Assembly: GCA_963703325.1 (NCBI GenBank)
Contig: OY969805.1
Span: 1,426,001-1,490,000, forward strand
Length of the DNA: 64,000 nt
DNA from: Aquilonibacter sp963703325
GTDB lineage: Bacteria; Vulcanimicrobiota; Vulcanimicrobiia; Vulcanimicrobiales; Vulcanimicrobiaceae
Direction of reading: 5' to 3'
The position numbers were made by a program, and so were the translations under genes. How positions within the stretch are numbered: the stretch's first letter is position 1; every line of letters begins with the position of its first letter. Below the pieces are notes generated by a model. That model saw nothing but the letters and a program-made list of their open reading frames with translations. It was not told the DNA's origin and searched no databases. This document shows positions 42,378-51,233 of this stretch, one piece after another.

Positions 42378-44312
42378 ATGAGGTTAAGCCTTCGTTTCGC
42401 AGCGCTCATGATAGCGTTAATTCTTTCGTGCACAGTGATTGCGCACGCCGCGCCCTCGATGCGCGATGTCTTGCGCATTACCGACAGTCTGACCGATTAC
42501 AGCAACGTTGCGATCTCACCCGACGGTACGCGCGTTGCTTGGCAGCAGACATTTCATCACGCTAATAGCGTCTGGGTCGAAAACTTGGCAACGCGGCGCC
42601 GCACCGAGCTCAGCGTTCCCGGCGGATCAAAGGCCGAAGCGATGTCGCCGGCATGGTCGCCGGACGGCGCACGCCTCGCGTTTCTGTCCGATGCGCGGAC
42701 GAAGAGCCGTCCGTCGTTATATACTGCTGCAGCCGACGGTAGCGGTGTCCGTCTGCTCGCCGCACTTGGCGGACTGCCGCAGCGGCTGAGCTGGTCGCCT
42801 GACGGTAATCATCTGGCATTTCTCTATATTGCGCATCCGCATCGCCTCGCCGGCGCAACGTCCGCCGGTGCGCGCGACGTCGGCGTGATCGGAAGCGTTA
42901 CCGACGAGCAGCAGATCACCACCGTTGACGCAAAGAGCGGGACGCTGACGCTCGTGACGCCGGGCGCTGATTACGTCTACGAGTACGCGTGGTCGCCGGA
43001 TTCGTCGCGCTTTGCATGCACCTACGCGCGCGGCAACGGCGACAACAATTGGTGGATCGCCAAGCTTGCGACCGTGCCGGCCGGCGGCGGTGCGCTGCAC
43101 GATCTCCTCACCCCGAAATTTCAAATCAACGATCCGCAATGGTCGCCCGACGGTTCGAAGATCGCCGTCGTGGGCGGGATCATGAGCGACTTCGGACCGG
43201 TTGGTGGCGACGTCTATGTCGTCGACGCCAACGACGGCACGTCGGTCGACGCGACGCCGGATGCGAAGTTCAACATTGCGGACCTGCACTGGACGCAGGC
43301 GCACCGAATCGTGCTCGTGGCCCACGTGTTGGGCACGCTGCACCTGCTGTACCTGGATCCGAGTACCGGAACGACGACGACCGTGCTCGGCGGTAGCGAA
43401 AGTCTGCGCAGCCTATCGATCGCCAAGGATGGCGACATCGCGCTGGTTCGCACGTCGTTTTCGATGCCGGCCGAAATTTGGGCCGGCGCCCCGGCGACGT
43501 TGCATCAAGTCACGACCGCCAATGCGTCGGTCCCCGACCTTTCGGGTAAGGCGGTGTCGCTTTCGTGGAAGAGCGATCCCTACACGGTGCAAGGCTGGCT
43601 GATCTATCCGTTGCAATTCGATCCGGCAAAAAAGTATCCGATGATCACGATGATTCACGGCGGCCCGTCCTCGGAATTCACGCCGGCGTACGATTCGCGC
43701 TTCACTGCGGCGGTGACGGCGCGCGGCTACTTCGTGTATGAACCGAATCCGCGCGGCAGCTACGGTCAGGGTGAAGTGTTTACGCGCGGTAACATCAAGG
43801 ACTTCGGCTATGGCGACTGGCGCGACGATCTTGCCGGCCTCGACGCGGCGATCGCGCAAGCGCCGATCGATCCGAATCGACTCGGACTCTTCGGCTGGAG
43901 CTATGGCGGCTACATGGCGATGTGGGCCGAGACGCAGACCACGCGCTTCAAGGCGATTGTCGCCGGCGCGGGCATCGTGAACTGGCAGTCGTACTACGGG
44001 CAAAACCAGATCGATCAGTGGATGATTCCATTTTTCGGCGCGTCGGTTTACGATGATCCGGCGGTCTACGCGAAGAGTTCACCGATCACGTTCATCAAGA
44101 ACTCGCACACGCCGGTGCTCATTCTACAGGGCGAACGCGACGAAGAAGTGCCCGCACCGCAAGCCTTCGAGTTCTATCACGCGATGCAAACGCTCGGCGT
44201 GCCGTCGCAGCTCGTCGTCTACGCCGACGAAGGCCACGGTCCGCGTCAACCCAAGAATCAGATCGACATTCTCGAGCGCATGGTCGCCTGGTTCGACAAA
44301 TACTTGCACTAG
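42378..44312 (+). CDS. secreted S9 family peptidase (prolyl oligopeptidase/acylaminoacyl peptidase)
   Basis: 644 residues. Signal peptide MRLSLRFAALMIALILSCTVIAHA. An N-terminal beta-propeller of WD40-like repeats (ISPDGTRVAW, WSPDGARLAFLSD, WSPDGNHLAF, WSPDGSKIAV; about 30-390) precedes the alpha/beta hydrolase domain with IHGGPSSEF, nucleophile GWSYGGYMAMW, acid GERDEEVP and histidine DEGHGPRQP. It cuts peptides outside the cytoplasm. The longer in-frame version lacks a signal peptide and is rejected. Confidence 0.93.
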   Translation: MRLSLRFAALMIALILSCTVIAHAAPSMRDVLRITDSLTDYSNVAISPDGTRVAWQQTFHHANSVWVENLATRRRTELSVPGGSKAEAMSPAWSPDGARLAFLSDARTKSRPSLYTAAADGSGVRLLAALGGLPQRLSWSPDGNHLAFLYIAHPHRLAGATSAGARDVGVIGSVTDEQQITTVDAKSGTLTLVTPGADYVYEYAWSPDSSRFACTYARGNGDNNWWIAKLATVPAGGGALHDLLTPKFQINDPQWSPDGSKIAVVGGIMSDFGPVGGDVYVVDANDGTSVDATPDAKFNIADLHWTQAHRIVLVAHVLGTLHLLYLDPSTGTTTTVLGGSESLRSLSIAKDGDIALVRTSFSMPAEIWAGAPATLHQVTTANASVPDLSGKAVSLSWKSDPYTVQGWLIYPLQFDPAKKYPMITMIHGGPSSEFTPAYDSRFTAAVTARGYFVYEPNPRGSYGQGEVFTRGNIKDFGYGDWRDDLAGLDAAIAQAPIDPNRLGLFGWSYGGYMAMWAETQTTRFKAIVAGAGIVNWQSYYGQNQIDQWMIPFFGASVYDDPAVYAKSSPITFIKNSHTPVLILQGERDEEVPAPQAFEFYHAMQTLGVPSQLVVYADEGHGPRQPKNQIDILERMVAWFDKYLH

Positions 44313-44322
44313 AAGACAAGAA

Positions 44323-44350
44323 CGAGGCGCCGCATTACTGCGGCGCCTCG
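44323..44350. terminator. GC-rich hairpin between S9 peptidase and tricorn genes
   Basis: Perfect 11-bp arms (CGAGGCGCCGC and its complement) with a 6-nt loop, 10 nt after the S9 peptidase stop. No long T-run on the plus side; on the minus side it is followed by TTCTTGTCTTC. A bidirectional or Rho-assisted terminator is plausible. Confidence 0.6.
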
Positions 44351-44450
44351 TGTGCATCGATGTGTCTGCCGGAATTGATACCCCAAACACTCCGACAGTA
44401 GGATACCTCAGGCGACTTCGCAACGCGCATGTCGCGTGACAAGTGCGGCG

Positions 44451-47400
44451 TTATACCAACGTCGGTAATGGCAACGATGGGCGGGTTGAAAGATCCGGAC
44501 GCAATTCGGTTGTGTACTCGAGCGCGCGGTCCATCATGCGCAGGGCGAAATCCATCTGCGGATCGCGTCCGTCGTGGTAGTCTTGCGGCGCGTAGTCGAC
44601 GTCGTAATCCGGATCGGTGCCGTAGTTTTCCACCTTCCAGCCGACGTCGGAAAACCAGAACGAAAACTCCGGCTGCGTCGTGAGCGTGCCGTCAACCAGG
44701 TGATGATACGGATTGATGCCGATCACGCCGCCCCAGGTGCGTTTGCCGACCAGCGGTCCAAGCTTGTAGAGCTTGAAGCAGTGGCTGAAGATGTCGCCGT
44801 CCGACCCGGCAAATTGATTGGTGATCGCCATCATCGGACCGGCGACGGATTCCGGAGGATACGGAATTGCCGTTCCATAGCGCGGCACGTCGTAGCCGAC
44901 GCGCTTGCGCCCGAGTTTTTCGAGCAGGAGCGGCGAGACGTGACCGCCGCGATTGTAGCGCACGTCGACGATCAAACCTTTGCGATCGAACTCGCTGAGA
45001 TAGCCGCGATGGAACTCGGCGAATCCCCACGGTCCCATGTCGGGAATGTGGATGTAGCCGACGCGGCCGTTGGTCTTGTCGTGCACGTAGCGGCGATTGG
45101 CTTCGACCCAGGCGCGATAGCGCAACGGCGACTCACTCGCGAGCGCTTTGACCATTACCGTGCGCTCTTCGTCTTTGCGCGTGCGAACCGTGACCGAGAT
45201 GTCCTTGCCCGCGCCGTTGACCAGCAAGCGGTCCGGCGCAATCGCGCGCGAAAGCCGTTTGCCGCCGAGCGCAACCAGCACGTCGCCTTCGTGAAGGTCG
45301 AGGCCCGGCTCCGCTAGCGGTGAGTCTTCGGAGCGATTCCACGAGTCACCGCGATAGATGCGCACAATGCGATAGCCACCGCGGTCTTCGTCCCAGGCAA
45401 CGTCGGCGCCGAAGAAGCCGCGCTGGTATTGCGGCGGCACGCGATAGTCGCCGCCATATTCGTAGGCGTGCGAGGTGCCGAGCTCGCCCTGCATTTCCCA
45501 AATGACGTCGGAGAGTTCGGTGCGGGTGCGAACCCGCGGGAGAATCGCCTTGTAACGATCGTAGACGCGGTCCCAGTCGATATCGCTCATGTCCTCAACC
45601 CAGAACTGCTCGGTCTGCAAGCGCCACGCTTCGCGGTACATCTGCGCCCACTCGTCGCGCGGTTCGATCTCGACGTTCGCGCGATCCAAGTCGATCCAGC
45701 CGCTCTTACGCCCGGCCTCATTCGACGGCTTCTCGGGCTCCTCGTCGCTGAGATCGGCGGTCGCATCGATGGCGCGCAAGCGCTCGTGCGAACGATAGAT
45801 CAACGTGCGTCCGTCGGCGCCGAGACGAATCTCGCCCGCGTCGCTCGCGACCGTCGACTGGCGCAAGGTTTCAAAATCATAGGCGTAGAGTGTGCCGCCG
45901 GCAGCCTCTTCTTCGTCATCGTCAGCGTTTTTGATGCCTTTGACCGGAAAGCGCGTGTACAATGCGCGCCCCTTCACCGCCACCAGTTGCTCGTACTCAC
46001 CTTCCTCGACCGGGAAGCCCAACACGCGCCCGGTAATTTCATCGAAATCGATCTCGATGCGCAGCTCTTCCGGCTTCTGATGCTTCTTTTCGTCGCCGTG
46101 ATCGTGATCGTGATCGTGATCGCGATGGATGGGGCGCGGCAGCGGTACGAATGGCGAGGGCACGTCGCTGCGCAGCGTCACCACGAATGGCCGTTGCGCT
46201 TGCGGGAAACTGAGATCGAACTGCAGCGCGTCATAGACCGGATGAAAGTCGCGCGTCGAGATGAAGTAGAGGTACTTCCCTTGCGGATCCCACGCAGGCG
46301 AATGATCGATACGCAACGGGGACGTGACGTCGTGCACTTTGCCCGAGCGAACCTTTGCGACGCGAATGATCGACGCGCCACGCGTCGGCGAGTAGACGTA
46401 AGCGATGTAGCGGCCGTCGGGCGAGAAGGCGAGATCTTGTACGCGCTGCGCCGGACTCGTGTCGATCACGCGTACCTTGGCGTCGTCGAGATCGATCAAG
46501 CAGAGCTCGTGGCGGTGATTGGCAAACGCGATCACGTCGCTCGCCGGCGAGACCGCGAGCTCGGTCACGCGGCCGATGTCGCCACTGGTGACGATCTTGG
46601 CCTCGTCCGCGCCGTCCGCGCGCTGCACGGCGATCTGCTCGAAGCCGCTGCCGTCGGTCACGCACGCGAAGCGTTTGCCGTCTTTGAGCCATTCGGTCAG
46701 GCGCGTGCGCACGCGGCTCGAGCCACCGTGGTTGAGCACAGCACCGTCGAAGAGCGGCATCGTGAACGCTTGTCCGCGCGCGATAAACGCCAGGCGCGTG
46801 CCGTCGGGACTGGGCACGAAATGTTCGAGCGATTCGGAGGCGTGCTCGAAGCGGCGCACCGTTTGCGGCTCGGGCGAGGGCGCCTCGATGTCGAGCGCGG
46901 TGACACGGTCGTCGGCAAGGTCGATGACGCTTAGCGCGCCGCCGCTCGAATAGACGATGCGCGAGCCGTCGGTCGACGGAAAGCGCGCGTAGTATTCACT
47001 TTCGTTCGAGTGGCGGATCACGTCACTGCCGTCGAGCGTGCACGAGTAGATATTGCCGATGCCCTCGTGATCGTCCAGAAAGTAGACGCGCTCGCCGATC
47101 CACATCGGCCACGCCGGATTGCCGTCGGGCAATTTCAACTTTTCGAACTCACCTTGATTCGCGGGATCGATCCAGATTTCGCCCGCGGTGCCCCCGCGAT
47201 AACGTTTCCAGCGCGCGGGATCGACGGCATTGCGCCCCAGGACCAGCGCGCCGTTGGGTCCGGTAGAAAACGCCCGCGCGTGTCCGAGGCGGAGTTCGCG
47301 CGCCTCACCGCCTTCGCGCGCGATTGCGAACGGCCGCGTCTCACCCTCGTACCAGTTGCGCGCGTTGGCAACGAAGTGAATCTCGCGACCATCGGCACTC

Positions 47401-47681
47401 CAGCCGACGACTTGTGCAACCGTCGATCCCAAAAATGTGAGCCGCTGCGGTTTGCCGCCGGCAGCGGCCATGACGTAGACTTCCGGGTTACCGTCATCGG
47501 TCGAAATAAACGCGACCGTCGTCCCGTCGGGCGAGAGCCGCGGCATCGAACAGGTGCCAAAGCTGACGGTGAGCCGCGCGGCGACACCGCCGCTTGCGGA
47601 GACGCTCCAAAGATCGTCTTCACACACGAAGACGATACGATCGCCCGAGATCGTCGGGTACCGGTAATAGCCTTGACTCAT
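44451..47681 (-). CDS. tricorn-type S41 protease
   Basis: 1076 residues. Begins MSQGYYRYPTISGDRIVFVC, the usual tricorn start, without a signal peptide. Six- and seven-bladed beta-propellers (about 1-640), a C1 helical domain, a PDZ domain (about 780-850) and a C-terminal S41 core with GTSHAYEYGG (catalytic His) and NQFAGSDGDIFSHCFK (catalytic Ser). It degrades peptides released by larger proteases into short fragments. A His-Asp repeat (HRDHDHDHDHGDEKKH) lies between the propellers. There is no ribosome-binding site. Divergent from uppS. Confidence 0.95.
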   Translation of the reverse strand: MSQGYYRYPTISGDRIVFVCEDDLWSVSASGGVAARLTVSFGTCSMPRLSPDGTTVAFISTDDGNPEVYVMAAAGGKPQRLTFLGSTVAQVVGWSADGREIHFVANARNWYEGETRPFAIAREGGEARELRLGHARAFSTGPNGALVLGRNAVDPARWKRYRGGTAGEIWIDPANQGEFEKLKLPDGNPAWPMWIGERVYFLDDHEGIGNIYSCTLDGSDVIRHSNESEYYARFPSTDGSRIVYSSGGALSVIDLADDRVTALDIEAPSPEPQTVRRFEHASESLEHFVPSPDGTRLAFIARGQAFTMPLFDGAVLNHGGSSRVRTRLTEWLKDGKRFACVTDGSGFEQIAVQRADGADEAKIVTSGDIGRVTELAVSPASDVIAFANHRHELCLIDLDDAKVRVIDTSPAQRVQDLAFSPDGRYIAYVYSPTRGASIIRVAKVRSGKVHDVTSPLRIDHSPAWDPQGKYLYFISTRDFHPVYDALQFDLSFPQAQRPFVVTLRSDVPSPFVPLPRPIHRDHDHDHDHGDEKKHQKPEELRIEIDFDEITGRVLGFPVEEGEYEQLVAVKGRALYTRFPVKGIKNADDDEEEAAGGTLYAYDFETLRQSTVASDAGEIRLGADGRTLIYRSHERLRAIDATADLSDEEPEKPSNEAGRKSGWIDLDRANVEIEPRDEWAQMYREAWRLQTEQFWVEDMSDIDWDRVYDRYKAILPRVRTRTELSDVIWEMQGELGTSHAYEYGGDYRVPPQYQRGFFGADVAWDEDRGGYRIVRIYRGDSWNRSEDSPLAEPGLDLHEGDVLVALGGKRLSRAIAPDRLLVNGAGKDISVTVRTRKDEERTVMVKALASESPLRYRAWVEANRRYVHDKTNGRVGYIHIPDMGPWGFAEFHRGYLSEFDRKGLIVDVRYNRGGHVSPLLLEKLGRKRVGYDVPRYGTAIPYPPESVAGPMMAITNQFAGSDGDIFSHCFKLYKLGPLVGKRTWGGVIGINPYHHLVDGTLTTQPEFSFWFSDVGWKVENYGTDPDYDVDYAPQDYHDGRDPQMDFALRMMDRALEYTTELRPDLSTRPSLPLPTLV
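46098..46121. repeat. hexanucleotide microsatellite (GTGATC)4 inside the tricorn gene
   Basis: Four exact tandem GTGATC units, reading as His-Asp repeats in the tricorn protein. The length could change by slippage in steps of two residues without breaking the frame. Confidence 0.8.
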
Positions 47682-47730
47682 GGTGCTCGGGGAGTTGGCG
47701 AACGCGCGGGCACGCTCTTGCGGGGGGACG

Positions 47731-47751
47731 TTACTTTGTGGTACAAAGTAA
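47731..47751. promoter_or_regulatory. operator-like palindrome upstream of uppS
   Basis: TTACTTTGT-GGT-ACAAAGTAA, perfect 9-bp arms, ending 3 bp before the uppS ATG in the 73-bp divergent region shared with the tricorn gene. It would overlap any -10 for uppS. The word TACTTTGT-N-ACAAAGTA resembles sites I associate with PadR-type regulators; not verified. Confidence 0.55.
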
Positions 47752-47754
47752 AAT

Positions 47755-48471
47755 ATGCTGCAAGCCCGTCTTCCGGATAGCGCTCCCGAGCACATCGCCG
47801 TCATCATGGACGGCAACCGCCGCTGGGCCCGTGAGCACGGCTTACCGATTGCCGAGGGCTACCGGCGTGGCGTTACCGCGCTTCGGGGCGCGGTCCGAGC
47901 CGCTGCGCGAGCGGGCGTCCGGCGTGTCACCGCCTATGGATTTTCCACCGAGAATTGGCAGCGCGAATCGCACGAAGTCAGCTTGCTGATGAGCCTCTAC
48001 GCGGCGTGCGCGCGCAGCGAGAAGCCGGATCTGATCCGTCAAGGTGTGCGCGTCGAAATTATCGGCGACCTCGATGCGTTCGCGTTGCCTGCGCGCTCGG
48101 CGTTGCGCGATTTGGTCGAGGCGACGAAGGGCAACACCCGCATCACGCTGGCGCTCGCGCTCAACTACAGCGGCCGAAGCGAAATCGTCCGCGCCGTCCA
48201 GGCCGTTGCGGTCGACGTCGCGGCCGGTCGCATCGCGCCAAGTGATATCGATGAATCCTCGTTGCGCGCGAAGATGTACGCTCCGCACGCGCCCGATCCC
48301 GATCTCTTGATCCGCACCGGCGCCGAGCATCGCGTTTCCAACTTCCTGCTCTATCAACTCGCCTATACCGAGTTGCTGACGTTGCCGGTGATGTGGCCGG
48401 ATTTTGACGAGGCCACGTTCGCTCAAGCGTTGACGGTCTACACCGAGCGTCAACGACGCTACGGCGCCTGA
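47755..48471 (+). CDS. uppS: isoprenyl transferase (undecaprenyl diphosphate synthase)
   Basis: 238 residues. HIAVIMDGNRRWA (catalytic Asp), YGFSTENWQR, LALNYSGRSEIV and the C-terminal PDPDLLIRTGAEHRVSNFLL are the five cis-prenyltransferase regions. It makes the C55 lipid carrier for peptidoglycan and glycans. Its 3' end overlaps the convergent GH125 gene by 13 bp. No ribosome-binding site is evident; the upstream region holds a strong palindrome. Confidence 0.96.
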   Translation: MLQARLPDSAPEHIAVIMDGNRRWAREHGLPIAEGYRRGVTALRGAVRAAARAGVRRVTAYGFSTENWQRESHEVSLLMSLYAACARSEKPDLIRQGVRVEIIGDLDAFALPARSALRDLVEATKGNTRITLALALNYSGRSEIVRAVQAVAVDVAAGRIAPSDIDESSLRAKMYAPHAPDPDLLIRTGAEHRVSNFLLYQLAYTELLTLPVMWPDFDEATFAQALTVYTERQRRYGA

Positions 48472-49835
48472 TTGATCGCTGCCGCGCGCCCCTCGTAGAG
48501 CAATCGCCCCAACGTACCCACGATGTCAGCCGTGTTCTCGAGCTGACTCATCTCCGAGACCAGGACCGGTGTTGGTGAACGCCGCTCGAATGGCAGCATC
48601 ACCTCATTGCCGGGAACGTGTTCGAGCGCCGGATATCCGGCAACCGCGCGAAAGAGCAACTCCGCATACAAGGCATTGGCCCAGCCGAATTCTTGTCGCG
48701 TGAAACGCCAATAGCCGTCGGGATAGAAGCTCTCGTGGATCAGCCCGTCCTCGCTGTCGGTTTCAGCCAACGTCGTGATACTGGTGATGACCTCGCGCAC
48801 GTCGGTCGAGGTAATGGCGCGCGCGATGATACCGATCGGCCACACGTAGCCGTACGGCGTATGCGGACTTCCCAGTCCTTGTGCGTAACGGCCGCTGAAG
48901 TACCACGGGTTGTCCATGCTCAGCGTGAACGCGCGCGTGTTCAGATAGGTCGGATCGTAGGGCGAGCACCAGTCGATCGTCGGCAGTGCGGTGAGATCGG
49001 GGAGGTTCGCGTCGTCCATGATGTTGTAGTTTCCGAACCCATCGGTCTCGTAGGCGTACATCCACACGCCGCGCTTTGCGTTATAGAAGATGCCGTAGCG
49101 CAGAATAGCCGTGAGGACGCGCTGTTCGAGTGCTGATGCTTGCGCTCGAAGGCCGGCGTCGCCGTAGCCGACGCGCGCGAGATGCATGATGTCGCGCAAG
49201 GCGACTGCAGCGAGCTCGTTTTGCGGAATATTAAAGCGATACTCGACCGGGTCGTCGGAAGGTCGAAACGCGCCCCAGATCAGGCCGGACCCCTCGTCGA
49301 ACTCGTCGTGGGTGGGCACGTGATACGGATAGATGTAGTGGCTGCACTCGCGGTGGTGCTCTTCGCAATTGTAGGTGTACACGATCTGCCGCAGCGCAAC
49401 GTGCAGGTTCGGCGTGAAGATGCTGCGATCGTGAGTGGTGCCGTAATATGCTTCGATCAGCACGACGGGCCAGGCGATGGAATCTACTTCCCACTTACGT
49501 TCCCAGGTATGGTAATCGCTTTGAAACGCATTGGCGTAGACGTCTTTGTCGATCGCACGAGCGTTGCGCTCGATCACGCCGGCAAAGCGCGCACGCAGCG
49601 TCGGATACTCGGATTGAAAACGCACGTAGGGAATCGTTTGCGCTGACGAATCGCGTAGCCACATCGCGGGAATGTCGCCGGTTTGAACGTACGTCGTGCC
49701 GTCGTCTTCGAGAAAGAAGTCGTGAAAGAGCGTGTGAAAGAGCGTTTCTGTCTGAATGTCGCGCGTGCGTGCCCCGGTCAAGGGAACGATCAGCGTTTGT
49801 GCGATCAGCCATGAGGCAGCGATCGCGCCCAGCAT
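48459..49835 (-). CDS. glycoside hydrolase family 125 (exo-alpha-1,6-mannosidase)
   Basis: 458 residues. TGDIPAMWLRDSSAQTIPYV, KWEVDSIAWPVVLIEAYY, GSGLIWGAFRPSDDPVEYRF and DDANLPDLTALPTIDWC are GH125 landmarks; the acidic residues in the first and third are the likely catalytic region. A short hydrophobic N-terminus (MLGAIAASWLIAQTLIVP) suggests export. It removes alpha-1,6-mannose non-reducing ends. It starts 4 bp after the beta-lactamase-fold gene. Confidence 0.92.
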   Translation of the reverse strand: MLGAIAASWLIAQTLIVPLTGARTRDIQTETLFHTLFHDFFLEDDGTTYVQTGDIPAMWLRDSSAQTIPYVRFQSEYPTLRARFAGVIERNARAIDKDVYANAFQSDYHTWERKWEVDSIAWPVVLIEAYYGTTHDRSIFTPNLHVALRQIVYTYNCEEHHRECSHYIYPYHVPTHDEFDEGSGLIWGAFRPSDDPVEYRFNIPQNELAAVALRDIMHLARVGYGDAGLRAQASALEQRVLTAILRYGIFYNAKRGVWMYAYETDGFGNYNIMDDANLPDLTALPTIDWCSPYDPTYLNTRAFTLSMDNPWYFSGRYAQGLGSPHTPYGYVWPIGIIARAITSTDVREVITSITTLAETDSEDGLIHESFYPDGYWRFTRQEFGWANALYAELLFRAVAGYPALEHVPGNEVMLPFERRSPTPVLVSEMSQLENTADIVGTLGRLLYEGRAAAINQAP

Positions 49836-49839
49836 CGGT

Positions 49840-51162
49840 CTAGCGTCCGCTCTCCAGCATTAGTGCGTCGATTTTCCCGCTGCGCATGTTGAGCGTCATC
49901 CGCAGCCGGCCGTGTTCGAAGTTCAAGGTATAGATGTCGCTGGTTACGGCGTCGACAGTCGTGGATTGATTGAATAGCGCCTGCTCGAGATTGCCGAGCG
50001 GGCGCAGCATGTTCGCATAGCCGTTGAGCCGGACTTCGTCGAGCGTCACCGCGAAACTGGGCGTGAGCAGCGTGCGCTCAATCGTTCCGCCCGCGAGCTG
50101 TGCGACGACCGTCCTCACCAATGCGGTAACGGCCGGATCTTCGAAAACGCCGGGCTGCGAGAGGCTAGCGACGAGTGCCGGGTTCTTCAGCGTCTCGACG
50201 ATCTCGACCACACTCTTGGCCAGCGGAACGAGCGAGACGCGATCCGCGTTCGAGAGAATCGCGAGCACCGTGCCGTCGTCCAACACGATGGCATCTTCGG
50301 CGCTGAAGCCATCGATGTATCCGGGATGATGCGCAATGCGCAGACCGTACCAGCTGTCGGTGAAGAATCCGAAACCGTAGTTCGTCGGTTTTCCGTCGTC
50401 GAGCGTCCACGAGGTGGTCATCTGGTCGAAGCTGTCCGGCGCGACGATTGCGCCGTCGTACAAGTTCCAAAGCCACGTCAGCAAGTCGGGCACGTTGCTG
50501 CTCATCGCACTCGCGCTAAACGCAAGATCGGGTCGATCGTTTGCGCCGTCCGGAGCCGCCTGCCATCCCGTTGCATCCCACGTACACCCTTGCGCCTCGT
50601 TCTCGACGCGCGGCGGGGCGAAGGTGGTCGAGGTGAGGTGGAGCGGGCGGGTGATGCGCGCGGCAAGCAGTGACGCAAAGCTGACCTTTGTGACCGACTG
50701 CAATGCCGTGCCCAGGAGATAGTAGTTGCTGTTGCTATATTGCCAGCTCGTTCCGGGGGGAAACTGCGTTGGCGCATTGAGCGCGCTGTCCAACGTTTGG
50801 CCGGGATCGGTGTACGACACGAGACCGCTGGTTTGCGAAAGCAATTGTGCGACCGTGATGCCGTCGAGCACCGCATTGAGCGGTAACGCGCTGCGGTCGG
50901 CTTCCTGCATGACGAGCGCGGCAGTGAATTGTTTGGTGATCGAGCCGATGCGATACACCGTATAGGCATTTGCGCGTGCCTGCGATGCGCATTCGCGCGT
51001 GCCGTAGCCGCGCAAGAATACCGCGTGCCCCGCGCGGGCAATGCCGAGGGAGAGCCCGGGAATGTGGCTCGATTGCATCACTTGCGCGACCACCGCATCG
51101 ATCTTCGCCGTTTGCGCGGGCGTCAACGCCAGCGACGTTGCCAGGAGCGCCGCAGGCAGCAT
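49840..51162 (-). CDS. secreted serine beta-lactamase-family hydrolase, second copy
   Basis: 440 residues. Signal peptide MLPAALLATSLALTPAQ. SxxK in RIGSITKQF, Y-x-N in WQYSNSNYYLLG, and H-x-G in HHPGYIDGF mark the class C/D-peptidase fold. Related to the protein at 11271-12665 but not adjacent to a sigma factor. Peptidoglycan or ester substrates are more likely than antibiotics. The frame remains open to 51480 but the extension overlaps meaB antisense and lacks a signal peptide. Confidence 0.9.
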   Translation of the reverse strand: MLPAALLATSLALTPAQTAKIDAVVAQVMQSSHIPGLSLGIARAGHAVFLRGYGTRECASQARANAYTVYRIGSITKQFTAALVMQEADRSALPLNAVLDGITVAQLLSQTSGLVSYTDPGQTLDSALNAPTQFPPGTSWQYSNSNYYLLGTALQSVTKVSFASLLAARITRPLHLTSTTFAPPRVENEAQGCTWDATGWQAAPDGANDRPDLAFSASAMSSNVPDLLTWLWNLYDGAIVAPDSFDQMTTSWTLDDGKPTNYGFGFFTDSWYGLRIAHHPGYIDGFSAEDAIVLDDGTVLAILSNADRVSLVPLAKSVVEIVETLKNPALVASLSQPGVFEDPAVTALVRTVVAQLAGGTIERTLLTPSFAVTLDEVRLNGYANMLRPLGNLEQALFNQSTTVDAVTSDIYTLNFEHGRLRMTLNMRSGKIDALMLESGR

Positions 51163-51220
51163 TGCTTCGCTTCTTCCACGGCGGGGAGGGTGATCCCGGC
51201 ACCTCACCGCAATCCACCGA

Positions 51221-51226
51221 TACTTT
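51221..51226 (+). promoter_or_regulatory. TACTTT -10-like box, 7 nt before meaB
   Basis: TAnnnT element followed by 7 nt and the meaB ATG, with no Shine-Dalgarno. The layout matches the leaderless arrangement seen at mmsA and the antitoxin gene; the box is weaker than the mmsA one. Confidence 0.35.
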
Positions 51227-51233
51227 GGCCTCG

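Noticed and set aside
46098..46121. Tandem GTGATC units considered as a CRISPR or other array
   Set aside because: Six-base units with no spacers, inside a coding region; a microsatellite.
45429..46934. Plus-strand open frame of 501 codons opposite the tricorn gene
   Set aside because: Shadow of the tricorn coding frame with no recognisable domain or start signal.
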